Shown here one piece after another: positions 57,599 to 64,000 of a DNA stretch of 64,000 bases. Positions within the stretch are counted from its first letter, which is position 1, and each line of letters starts with the position of its first letter. The notes under the pieces were generated by a model. It saw only the letters and a list, made by a program, of their open reading frames with translations. It ran no database searches and had not been told where the DNA came from. The position numbers and the translations under genes are program-made. The stretch comes from an uncultured Ruminococcus sp. (lineage in GTDB: Bacteria; Bacillota; Clostridia; Oscillospirales; Ruminococcaceae), in contig NZ_CAKSNX010000006.1 in assembly GCF_934476685.1 (NCBI RefSeq), positions 72,903 through 136,902 on the forward strand, in the 5' to 3' direction.

Positions 57599-59092
57599 TT
57601 ACAGTATCAGACAGATCAATCCCGAACAGCCCTCGTTTATCATACGCTCGATAGTTTCCTTCAATCTCATTCTTGCGTCATCAGGCAGCTTTGAAAGCTT
57701 TGTATGAAGCCCCTCGCTCACAAGTTCATGAAGTGACTTGCCGAAAATATTGGATTCCCATATCTTTTCGGGAGAGCTTTCAAAATCGCTCATCATATAC
57801 ATAACAAGCTCCTCTGACTGTTTTTCCGAACCCACTATGGGGGCGACCTCTGTATTTATCGTAGTCTTTACAAGATGAACGGCAGGTGCTTGCGCTTTCA
57901 GTCTTACACCGTACTTTCCGCCCTGCTTTATTATCTCCGGTTCATCGAGGGAAAGTTCCGACATCTCAGGCATAACTATTCCGTAGCCTGTGCTTTCCAT
58001 CTGTTCCAGTGCTCCCGAATATTTTGCAAACTTATCCCTTATCTTCACAAGCTCCAGTATTCTCGGCATAAGTTCGTTCTCACCCTGTATCTCCAGACCT
58101 GTCGCCTCGCCTATGATACGGTAGAAAAGATCGGGTTTAAGGCAAACGTCAATAACTGCGCTGCCTGTGCCTAGGTCGATCGACGCAGCTTCTCCCCTTT
58201 CCACATACTCGCAGGAGCATATGCTCTGTGCGCACTCTCTTATCTGCCTCAGATTTTCTATCCCTGCCGCAGCTGTTCTTATATGGCTGAAAACAGCCTC
58301 TTTCAGCCAATGCCCCTTTTCAAGAGTATTTATCCATGACGGCATAGAGATATTTATTTCCCTCACAGGGAAAGCGTAAAGAACCTGAGTGAGTATATCC
58401 CTTATGGTATTTTCATCAAGTTCAAGGCAGTTCACTGGCATGACCACCGTACCATATTTTTCAGAAAGCTGTGCAGCAAGCTCCTTTGATTCAGCTGACC
58501 TTGGTGAAACGCAGTTGAGCAGCACGACAAAAGGCTTATTTATCTTTTTCAGCTCATCAATTACCCTCTCCTCACACTCCTCATACTCATCTCTAGGGAG
58601 ATCCGTTACAGAGCCGTCTGTGGTTATAACAAGCCCTATGGTGGAATGTTCGGTTATGACCTTCTGCGTACCTATCTCCGCCGCCATATTGAAAGGTATC
58701 TCCTCATCGAACCACGGCGTCATGACCATTCTCGGCGCTTCGTTCTCTATGTATCCGATAGAACTTGGGATTATATATCCGACGCAGTCTATCATACGGA
58801 CATTAAAGCTTGCGCCCTCAGGTATCGTCACCGCAACAGCCTCTTCGGGGATAAACTTCGGCTCTGTGGTCATTATGGTCTTTCCTGCGGAGGACTGAGG
58901 CAGCTCATCTACCGCCCTTTCACGTCTGAAATCACTCTCGATATTAGGAATGACCAGCTGCTCCATGAACTGCTTTATAAAAGTGGATTTGCCTGTGCGG
59001 ACAGGTCCTACAACGCCTATGTAGATATCTCCCCCCGTGCGCATGGCTATATCGCTGTAAATATCGTTGTTAAGGTTTTTAAGATTGTTCAT
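57599..59092 (-). CDS. spoIVA: Stage IV sporulation protein A (spore coat basement ATPase)
   Basis: A 497-residue protein of the usual SpoIVA length. The Walker A motif is VGPVRTGKSTFIKQF, and conserved blocks DELPQSSAGKTIMTTEPKFIPEEA and NIFGKSLHELVSEGL follow. In spore formers it polymerises on the forespore membrane with ATP hydrolysis and anchors the coat. It lies 16 bases after sipL, so the two are cotranscribed, uniting two interacting morphogenetic proteins. This is strong evidence that the organism, or its recent ancestor, forms endospores. Confidence 0.97.
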   Translation of the reverse strand: MNNLKNLNNDIYSDIAMRTGGDIYIGVVGPVRTGKSTFIKQFMEQLVIPNIESDFRRERAVDELPQSSAGKTIMTTEPKFIPEEAVAVTIPEGASFNVRMIDCVGYIIPSSIGYIENEAPRMVMTPWFDEEIPFNMAAEIGTQKVITEHSTIGLVITTDGSVTDLPRDEYEECEERVIDELKKINKPFVVLLNCVSPRSAESKELAAQLSEKYGTVVMPVNCLELDENTIRDILTQVLYAFPVREINISMPSWINTLEKGHWLKEAVFSHIRTAAAGIENLRQIRECAQSICSCEYVERGEAASIDLGTGSAVIDVCLKPDLFYRIIGEATGLEIQGENELMPRILELVKIRDKFAKYSGALEQMESTGYGIVMPEMSELSLDEPEIIKQGGKYGVRLKAQAPAVHLVKTTINTEVAPIVGSEKQSEELVMYMMSDFESSPEKIWESNIFGKSLHELVSEGLHTKLSKLPDDARMRLKETIERMINEGCSGLICLIL

Positions 59093-59108
59093 TTTCTCTG
59101 TTCTCCTC

Positions 59109-60674
59109 CTAGCTCATCAATGGAATAAGCAGCATTCCCTGCTGTGAGATCTTATCGTCCGTAAGTTCGTTTTCCTCCATTATCGCCGTTACAGATGTGG
59201 AATATCTCTTTGCGATATCCCATATATCCTCGCTGTCGGCGCAGCGGCAAAGCTTGAGAGCATAGCTGTTGTTTTTCTGTTTCGGCTTATCGGTAAGCAC
59301 TTTCAGACTTCCCAGCATACAACCTGCAGATGAAAAGCGTATGTATCCGCATATTTTAAGCTCCGCTTTCATCTCCGCCGAGCCTGCCCCTGCAAGATAG
59401 AACGAGCAGCCTGCGGCGCTGACTTTTACATCACATGATGCGCTCTCGATATCGTTGCAGCCTGCCGGCAGCGGTATTTCCTGTTCAAAAGGAGTTTCGC
59501 CCTCAATAAAGAACGGCTGCTTATCTCCGTTCGCCCCAAGCACAGAGAAAAGTGTGCTGCCCGAAACCACAAAGCAGTTTTTATCCTTATCCGCCCTCAC
59601 CGAAACGTTCCTGCACTCTGCAAAGCTGTCATATATGCAGGATATCTCTCCGTCGCCGCAGGTAAGCGTACACTCGGACTGAAAGCTTTCATTGACCTGT
59701 GCGGGTCTGCATTCGACCGCCGTTTTGCAATGCTCCAATTCACATTCATATTTTGTGGAATATGCGTCCGTCACTACCTCGCCTGTTTCATATTTCACCG
59801 CTGTGCAGGTCACAAGCAGCACAAGTTCACATTCCAGAGAAGAGCTTTCCTCACCTTTCGGGATAATATCACAGCTGCCTGCGGTTATCTCCAACTGAGC
59901 CTCATAGGTTTCGTCAATGCCGTCAACATCTATTATCTGACTGAACGGCACAGAGAATTTCATATTCTCCGCCGTATCCTCTCCGGCAGAATTTATGCAG
60001 GAATAGAGCATAGTTATCTCAGCCTCGCCCTTTGTAATAAGCTTTCCTGCGATTATCTTGTTTTCACCCTGATTTACATTGCAGCCGCATCTCAGCACAG
60101 TTCCCACAGACGGCTTTGACGATGACATCTCCAGTTCTTCTATAACCGTTATGCGCTTCGCCACGCTTATGCGTTTTGAGGGGAACGTTGCAGGCTGTTT
60201 TTTCAGCTGTACGCAGCAGCCGCTTGCATCTGTCACAACAGCCTGTTCAGCGTCGCTCACGACCTTCACAGACGCAGTTACCGCTCCCCTTATGTCAAGT
60301 CTGCGCTGATTTACCACACGGCAGTTAATGTAATCGCATTTGGGTATAACATACACCGCAGGATTAACACATTCGCCGTTGAGGTCAAGTGACTTTGGCA
60401 GGGTGCATTTCTGCTCTATGCAGTTTATCCGCTTATCATTTTCCGCCAGATACAGCACTCTTATCGTCACCGCAGTTTCAAAGGACAGCTTTCCGCCGTT
60501 TATGCTGTGGGAATTGACAAAAGGACTTACCGTACACTTTAAAACTCTGAAAATATCAGGGTAATAATCCGGCAGCACGATATCCTTTTCCACAGACTGC
60601 TCGCAGGAGCAATCCAGTATTACTGCTGCGGCGGCAAGGCTTTCACGATTGAGCTTGAAATCCAAATTTTCCAT
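59109..60674 (-). CDS. sipL: SpoIVA-interacting coat protein SipL (SPOCS + LysM)
   Basis: A 521-residue protein with three SPOCS/DUF3794-type regions (about 20-150, 180-290, 320-460); CSCEQSVEKDIVLPDYYPDI is the typical opening. It ends with a LysM-like domain (ADSEDIWDIAKRYSTSVTAI, ending LLIPLMS). This layout is that of SipL in Clostridioides difficile, which needs its LysM domain to bind SpoIVA. GGGAGG lies 9 bases before the ATG. The gene leads the sipL-spoIVA operon. Sigma-E control is expected, but I could not identify a convincing sigma-E promoter. Confidence 0.9.
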   Translation of the reverse strand: MENLDFKLNRESLAAAAVILDCSCEQSVEKDIVLPDYYPDIFRVLKCTVSPFVNSHSINGGKLSFETAVTIRVLYLAENDKRINCIEQKCTLPKSLDLNGECVNPAVYVIPKCDYINCRVVNQRRLDIRGAVTASVKVVSDAEQAVVTDASGCCVQLKKQPATFPSKRISVAKRITVIEELEMSSSKPSVGTVLRCGCNVNQGENKIIAGKLITKGEAEITMLYSCINSAGEDTAENMKFSVPFSQIIDVDGIDETYEAQLEITAGSCDIIPKGEESSSLECELVLLVTCTAVKYETGEVVTDAYSTKYECELEHCKTAVECRPAQVNESFQSECTLTCGDGEISCIYDSFAECRNVSVRADKDKNCFVVSGSTLFSVLGANGDKQPFFIEGETPFEQEIPLPAGCNDIESASCDVKVSAAGCSFYLAGAGSAEMKAELKICGYIRFSSAGCMLGSLKVLTDKPKQKNNSYALKLCRCADSEDIWDIAKRYSTSVTAIMEENELTDDKISQQGMLLIPLMS

Positions 60675-60723
60675 ATTAATATCCTCCCGCTTGTTTGCAA
60701 ATTCAGCTTCGCCAAAGGCAGCG

Positions 60724-60752
60724 CCGCATACTGTCGCCTATGAGCTATGCGG
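60724..60752. other. Inverted repeat upstream of sipL
   Basis: CCGCATA (60724-60730) and TATGCGG (60746-60752) form a hairpin in the sipL leader or promoter region. No function assigned. Confidence 0.4.
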
Positions 60753-60823
60753 TATTGCCGTAATTGATCTGCTTGCTAAAACATTATATTCCTGCAAATG
60801 CGGATATATGCAGAAGGGCATAT

Positions 60824-60859
60824 AAAAACAGCGGACAGTCTGCAATGACCGTCCGCTGT
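60824..60859 (-). terminator. Terminator of the PII-like gene
   Basis: ACAGCGGAC pairs with GTCCGCTGT, with a T run on the minus strand. Confidence 0.85.
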
Positions 60860-60896
60860 GAGTATTTTAATATAAAATATATTATTGTCCGCTCTG

Positions 60897-61235
60897 TCAG
60901 CTTATACCCTCGGCAAATGTTATCGGCACACCGAAAAGTACGCCTGCGTTAGGAATTGAAAGATCGCCTGTTATGGAAATAATCGCCTGCTTTGCAGCCT
61001 CGACCTGATCGTCCTGTACGGCGACAAAAATAGTCTTGCCCTTCTGTGCTGCGTCTTCACCGCTGAGGATAGAACGAAGAACCCCTATCATCGGCAGATT
61101 ATCCATACCGGATATGGACTTTGCCATTCCGACGCTGTCGATACACGTTCCGCCGTGAATACCTGCCTGCGCAAGAGATCTCATTATCTCATCTACAAGC
61201 TCCACTCTCTTGATAACCAAAAACAATAACTGCAT
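60897..61235 (-). CDS. PII-like signalling protein
   Basis: A 112-residue protein with the ferredoxin-like fold pattern of PII/GlnB proteins (QLLFLVIKRVELVDEIMRSLAQAGIHGGTCIDSVG at the start, GKTIFVAVQDDQVEAAKQAII later). It lacks the Tyr-bearing T-loop and the usual Lys/Arg signature of true GlnB, so it is a divergent relative that may bind another ligand. It follows prmA by 63 bases in the same direction; no ammonium transporter or glutamine synthetase is near. Confidence 0.78.
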   Translation of the reverse strand: MQLLFLVIKRVELVDEIMRSLAQAGIHGGTCIDSVGMAKSISGMDNLPMIGVLRSILSGEDAAQKGKTIFVAVQDDQVEAAKQAIISITGDLSIPNAGVLFGVPITFAEGIS

Positions 61236-61298
61236 GCTGTTACTTCCTTTCCTGTTCAGATTTTATCTAAGGCGGATAAGCCCGCCCTGCTGTTGAAT

Positions 61299-62264
61299 TT
61301 ACTTTCTGAAAGACGCTGCTACCCAGTCCTCTTTCTCTCTTATCTCCTGAAGTTCAAAGCCCTGAGCCTTTATAACGTCAAGGACTTCGTCCTTTCTGGA
61401 GTCGATTATTCCCGAAACGATAAGCGTTCCGCCGTCATTTATAAAGCCTGCAAAGCTGCCGCTCATACCGATAAGAACGTCCGCAACGATGTTTGCGCAA
61501 AGCAGGTCATAGCCTGTGCCTATCCTGTTTTTAAGCTCATCGTCCTCGATTATATTGCCGCAGTAAGCGGTATATTTATCCGCAGGGATATTATTTTTCT
61601 CTGCATTCTCTTTTGCTATCTTAACAGAATTTTCGTCTATATCCACCGCTGTTGCGGAGGCTGCACCAAGAAGAAGTGCGCCTATGGACAAAATTCCGCT
61701 GCCGCAGCCGAGGTCAAGTATCCTGTCGCCGCTGCTGAGATTTTTCTCAACGAGTTCAAGACAAAGCTGAGTTGTATTATGCTGACCTGTGCCGAAGCTG
61801 GAGGCAGGGTCGATCTCAAGGATCTTCCTCTTCTCATCAGGGTCAGCCTTTTCCCATGACGGCTTTATAAGCAGCTTTTCGCCAACGCAGAGCGGCTTGA
61901 AATACTGTTTCCAGTTGTTCGCCCAATCCTCTTCCTTGACGTTTTTAAGCTCATATTCAAGTCTGCCGAAAAGATTTTCCGTATCCCTCTTTTTCAGCGC
62001 TTTAAGTTCAAGCTTCATAGCTTCAAGATTTTCAAGTCCCTGAGCGTTTTCGGGAAGATATACTGTAACGGTAGTTTCACAGTTTTTCAGTCCCATAAGA
62101 TCATCGTCTATATAATCCCAGTTCACGCTTTTATCACTAAGAAACTCCTCAAAATCCTGAGCGTCCTTTATAACAAAACCATTTATGCCCATACCGAGCA
62201 GGCTGCCTGTTACGGCTTCTATGCCCTCGGTGGTAGTAAAAATATCAAGTTCCACCCAATTCAT
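61299..62264 (-). CDS. prmA: Ribosomal protein L11 methyltransferase
   Basis: A 321-residue enzyme that trimethylates ribosomal protein L11. The N-terminal recognition domain (WVELDIFTTTEGIEAVTGSLL) precedes a class I SAM domain with DPASSFGTGQHNTTQLCLEL and ILDLGCGSGILSIGALLLGA. Length and motifs are typical of Firmicutes PrmA. A promoter with TTTACA, 17 bases, TATAAT (minus strand, 62316-62344) precedes it. Confidence 0.95.
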   Translation of the reverse strand: MNWVELDIFTTTEGIEAVTGSLLGMGINGFVIKDAQDFEEFLSDKSVNWDYIDDDLMGLKNCETTVTVYLPENAQGLENLEAMKLELKALKKRDTENLFGRLEYELKNVKEEDWANNWKQYFKPLCVGEKLLIKPSWEKADPDEKRKILEIDPASSFGTGQHNTTQLCLELVEKNLSSGDRILDLGCGSGILSIGALLLGAASATAVDIDENSVKIAKENAEKNNIPADKYTAYCGNIIEDDELKNRIGTGYDLLCANIVADVLIGMSGSFAGFINDGGTLIVSGIIDSRKDEVLDVIKAQGFELQEIREKEDWVAASFRK

Positions 62265-62412
62265 AATGAAATATCCTTTCAGGCTTTCGCCGGATCAAAA
62301 AGTAGTATGTGAATAATTATAACACATTTTTATGATTTTGTAAAGCAAATTTTACTGAAAATTCTTCACCAAGTTAAAGATTGATTTTTAGCAACTTTCA
62401 ACAAATATCATA

Positions 62413-62448
62413 TAAAAAGCAGACTGCCTTACCTGAAAGCAGTCTGCT
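62413..62448 (-). terminator. Terminator of the DUF5662-like gene
   Basis: AGCAGACTGC pairs with GCAGTCTGCT, T run on the minus strand. Confidence 0.88.
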
Positions 62449-62471
62449 GTGAACTTTTTCGATTTTAAACA

Positions 62472-62999
62472 TCAATATTTATTAAGCCGTCTTATATACG
62501 CAAAAGTCTTACGCTCTCCCTTATTTTTCAGCATGACAAGCAGCTTTTCGATAAGCTCCGAAGTTTCAGGGTGAATGCTCCTTGTGGCTTTCGCACGCAT
62601 AAAATATGCCAGAGCAGAACCGTCGTTGTAATTCTCTTTCATATATATCTTGCTTGCGGCAACACGGTCGCAGAACATTTCCTTTACATATTTGAGCGGC
62701 ATTTTCACAGGGGACATTTTTCTTGTAACAGGGTCATAGTCCGTCCAGTATTCAAAATGGTGCTTATTTCTTCCCTTATGGTGCATCCACGCAAGAGAAT
62801 AACCGTAAGCCTCCCTTTCCCCCTCGTGAGGAGATCTCGTACCCTGATAATATTTTACGCCGAGCATAAATTCTTCGGGCGAATATTTGGAAAGATCGTG
62901 GGTAAGTCCCTGAAGAGGGATACCTGCTCTGAAACAGTTTATCATGACCGCTGTGCGGTGTTTTGTAATGGTCTTAAAATGCTCCCATGCGTTTGACAT
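62472..62999 (-). CDS. DUF5662-like protein
   Basis: A 175-residue protein. Conserved-looking His/Asp clusters (GLTHDLSKYSPEEF, AWMHHKGRNKHHFEYW) suggest a metal-binding helical fold related to HD-type proteins. Family name is from memory. No signal peptide or membrane segment. It has a near-consensus promoter (TTGCAA, 17 bases, TATAAT; minus strand, 63029-63057) and its own terminator, so it is a monocistronic unit. Function unknown. Confidence 0.82.
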   Translation of the reverse strand: MSNAWEHFKTITKHRTAVMINCFRAGIPLQGLTHDLSKYSPEEFMLGVKYYQGTRSPHEGEREAYGYSLAWMHHKGRNKHHFEYWTDYDPVTRKMSPVKMPLKYVKEMFCDRVAASKIYMKENYNDGSALAYFMRAKATRSIHPETSELIEKLLVMLKNKGERKTFAYIRRLNKY

Positions 63000-63069
63000 T
63001 GCATTCGCTCCCTTGCTTTGATAATAATATTATATCACCGTCCGCAGGATTTTGCAAGCACACAGGGCA

Positions 63070-63657
63070 TTATGAGTTATCATTCTGTGACAGAAGTTTT
63101 CTTGTCTGCGGTATTCTGAACAGAACATAAGCGCCTATCCCTGTGAAGATAAGTTCAGGCAGCATATATGAGCCGTTGTAGAGCAGGCTGTAAAGCCAGC
63201 TGTTTTCCGTTGAAAAGCCGTCCCAAAGCTCACCGAATGATTTCCATATAACAACTCCGCTGATGAAGTGGCAGGCAAATCTGAGGAACACGGCAATTAC
63301 CGTTCCTGCCAGCCAGCCTGCTGCGCCATTTTTTCTGAACATTCCTGCAAGGCCGAGTACAGTGTATGCCGCTATGTAGTCCAGCAGTATGCAGGCGATA
63401 AGCATAACAGGCGACAATCCCCAGCCGAACAGACCTTCTGTCGCTCCCTGAATAAGCTGTATAAGTGAGTAAACAAATGATGCGCCTATGCCCTTTGCTA
63501 CGCCGTAGCGTATGCTGTACACTGCTATCGGCAGCATTGAAAGCAGGGTTATTGATCCGCCCCAAGGCAGATTATAGACCTTGATAAAACTGAGGACAGT
63601 TGCAAGCGCTATCATGACCGCTCCCTCAACAAGCATTAACGTTCTTTTTCTTTTCAT
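63070..63657 (-). CDS. thiT: ECF transporter S component for thiamine (ThiT-like)
   Basis: About 195 residues with six membrane helices. Residues near WGGSITLLSMLPI and GWGLSPVMLIACILLDYIAAYTVLGLAG follow the ThiT pattern, in which aromatic and acidic residues bind thiamine. It should associate with an EcfAAT energising module encoded elsewhere. The call is backed by the TPP riboswitch just upstream. The ATG at 63657 follows AAAGGA by 6 bases. The frame stays open upstream to 63771 through the terminator hairpin, but that extension lacks a ribosome site. Confidence 0.93.
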   Translation of the reverse strand: MKRKRTLMLVEGAVMIALATVLSFIKVYNLPWGGSITLLSMLPIAVYSIRYGVAKGIGASFVYSLIQLIQGATEGLFGWGLSPVMLIACILLDYIAAYTVLGLAGMFRKNGAAGWLAGTVIAVFLRFACHFISGVVIWKSFGELWDGFSTENSWLYSLLYNGSYMLPELIFTGIGAYVLFRIPQTRKLLSQNDNS

Positions 63658-63729
63658 AAAAAATTCCTTTCTATATCTGCGAACAAACTTTAAATTTTGA
63701 CTGCAAAGCACATACGCTGAATAAAACAT

Positions 63730-63765
63730 CAAAAAAAGCGCATACCCTTGATAAATGGCATACGC
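63730..63765 (-). terminator. Expression-platform terminator of the thiT riboswitch
   Basis: GCGTATGCC pairs (with two G-U pairs) with GGGTATGCGC on the minus strand, followed by seven T. It lies between the aptamer and the thiT ATG, so ligand binding should stop transcription. Confidence 0.8.
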
Positions 63766-63793
63766 AGACATTTTGTATATATCGTATATAACA

Positions 63794-63882
63794 TATCCCT
63801 ACGCTGGTATTACCCAAATCAGGTGCGGTCAAGACGTTCATTCGCCTTTTCTCAGCTGAAAAACATTCAGCTCCCGTATTTT
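63794..63882 (-). promoter_or_regulatory. TPP riboswitch aptamer
   Basis: On the minus strand the conserved blocks CGGGAGCTG, CAGCTGAGA, ACCTGATTTGGGTAATACC and AGCGTAGGGA occur in the right order and spacing of the THI-box. It senses thiamine pyrophosphate and turns off thiT. Confidence 0.95.
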
Positions 63883-63893
63883 ATTACAGTATG

Positions 63894-63922
63894 ATTATAA
63901 CATATCTTATCATTTATTGCAA
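63894..63922 (-). promoter_or_regulatory. Promoter of thiT
   Basis: On the minus strand: TTGCAA, 17-base spacer, TATAAT, placing the start a few bases before the aptamer. Confidence 0.82.
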
Positions 63923-63977
63923 TACGGCAAGTTGTAAAATAAAATGACACAAAAAAGAAGACTCAAAGAGAAACTCA

Positions 63978-63986
63978 TGGTATAAT
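63978..63986 (+). promoter_or_regulatory. Extended -10 promoter reading out of the window
   Basis: TGGTATAAT with no clear -35 upstream. It probably serves a gene beyond the right edge. Confidence 0.4.
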
Positions 63987-64000
63987 GTAAGTGACTAAAC

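Noticed and set aside
60675..60823. Sigma-E promoter for the sipL-spoIVA operon
   Set aside because: I looked for an ATA -35 and CATACA-type -10 at correct spacing and found no convincing match.
63658..63771. 38-codon N-terminal extension of ThiT
   Set aside because: It runs through the riboswitch terminator hairpin and lacks a ribosome site; ThiT proteins start near MKRKRTLM.

Overview
The window looks like chromosomal DNA from an anaerobic, spore-forming Clostridia member, most likely a Ruminococcus-like gut or rumen bacterium (inference, no database search). The reasons are spoIVA beside sipL, a trimeric NADH-linked [FeFe] hydrogenase (hydCBA), pyruvate phosphate dikinase, a GH43/GPH/AraC xylo-oligosaccharide locus, many secreted proteins with Ser/Thr-rich linkers, and strong TTGACA-N17-TATAAT promoters with AAGGAGG ribosome binding sites. 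Most of the window is ordinary core genome.

Layout. 1-4.8 kb: the end of an MMPL transporter, an 842-residue repeat protein and a cation/proton antiporter with a structured leader. 4.9-9.97 kb: a two-component system, a LacI regulator, cysK and an acyl-ACP thioesterase. 10-16.6 kb: a CpsC/CpsD tyrosine-kinase pair, an SH3 lipoprotein, an amidohydrolase, and an operon of a membrane protein, acpS, nnr and a lipoprotein. 16.7-23.5 kb: four secreted surface proteins in a row plus a von Willebrand A protein. 24.1-24.6 kb: an initiator tRNA and a candidate small RNA. 24.6-28.5 kb: GH43, sugar symporter and AraC regulator. 28.7-29.0 kb: a short degenerate CRISPR array with its own promoter and terminator but no cas genes. 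29.2-34.1 kb: a frameshifted lipoprotein gene, a methyltransferase, a small leucine-rich repeat protein and ppdK. 34.5-41.2 kb: a VanY-type carboxypeptidase, tyrA bracketed by two copies of a roughly 180-bp repeat, galE, an AraC regulator and two lipoproteins. 41.3-45.4 kb: hydCBA. 45.8-49.1 kb: three envelope proteins. 49.2-53.2 kb: the lepA-hemW operon. 53.3-54.8 kb: a small AT-rich accessory pair with a perfect palindrome. 54.8-60.7 kb: a Clp ATPase, a tiny Cys/Gly-rich peptide, spoIVA and sipL. 60.9-63.9 kb: a PII-like protein, prmA, a DUF5662-like protein, and thiT under a TPP riboswitch.

The genes suggest a saccharolytic fermenter. GH43 and the symporter bring in pentose units, PPDK links PEP and pyruvate, and HydABC disposes of reductant as hydrogen. 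The 16.7-23.5 kb surface-protein cluster and the 45.8 kb protein appear tied together by a shared CG-centred, catabolite-type operator placed on nearly the same helical face upstream of their promoters. The strongest candidates for something undescribed are that regulon with its anchor-swapped paralogues, the compact CRISPR-like transcription unit, the repeat flanking tyrA, the candidate small RNA at 24.35 kb and the Cys/Gly-rich peptide upstream of clp and spoIVA.
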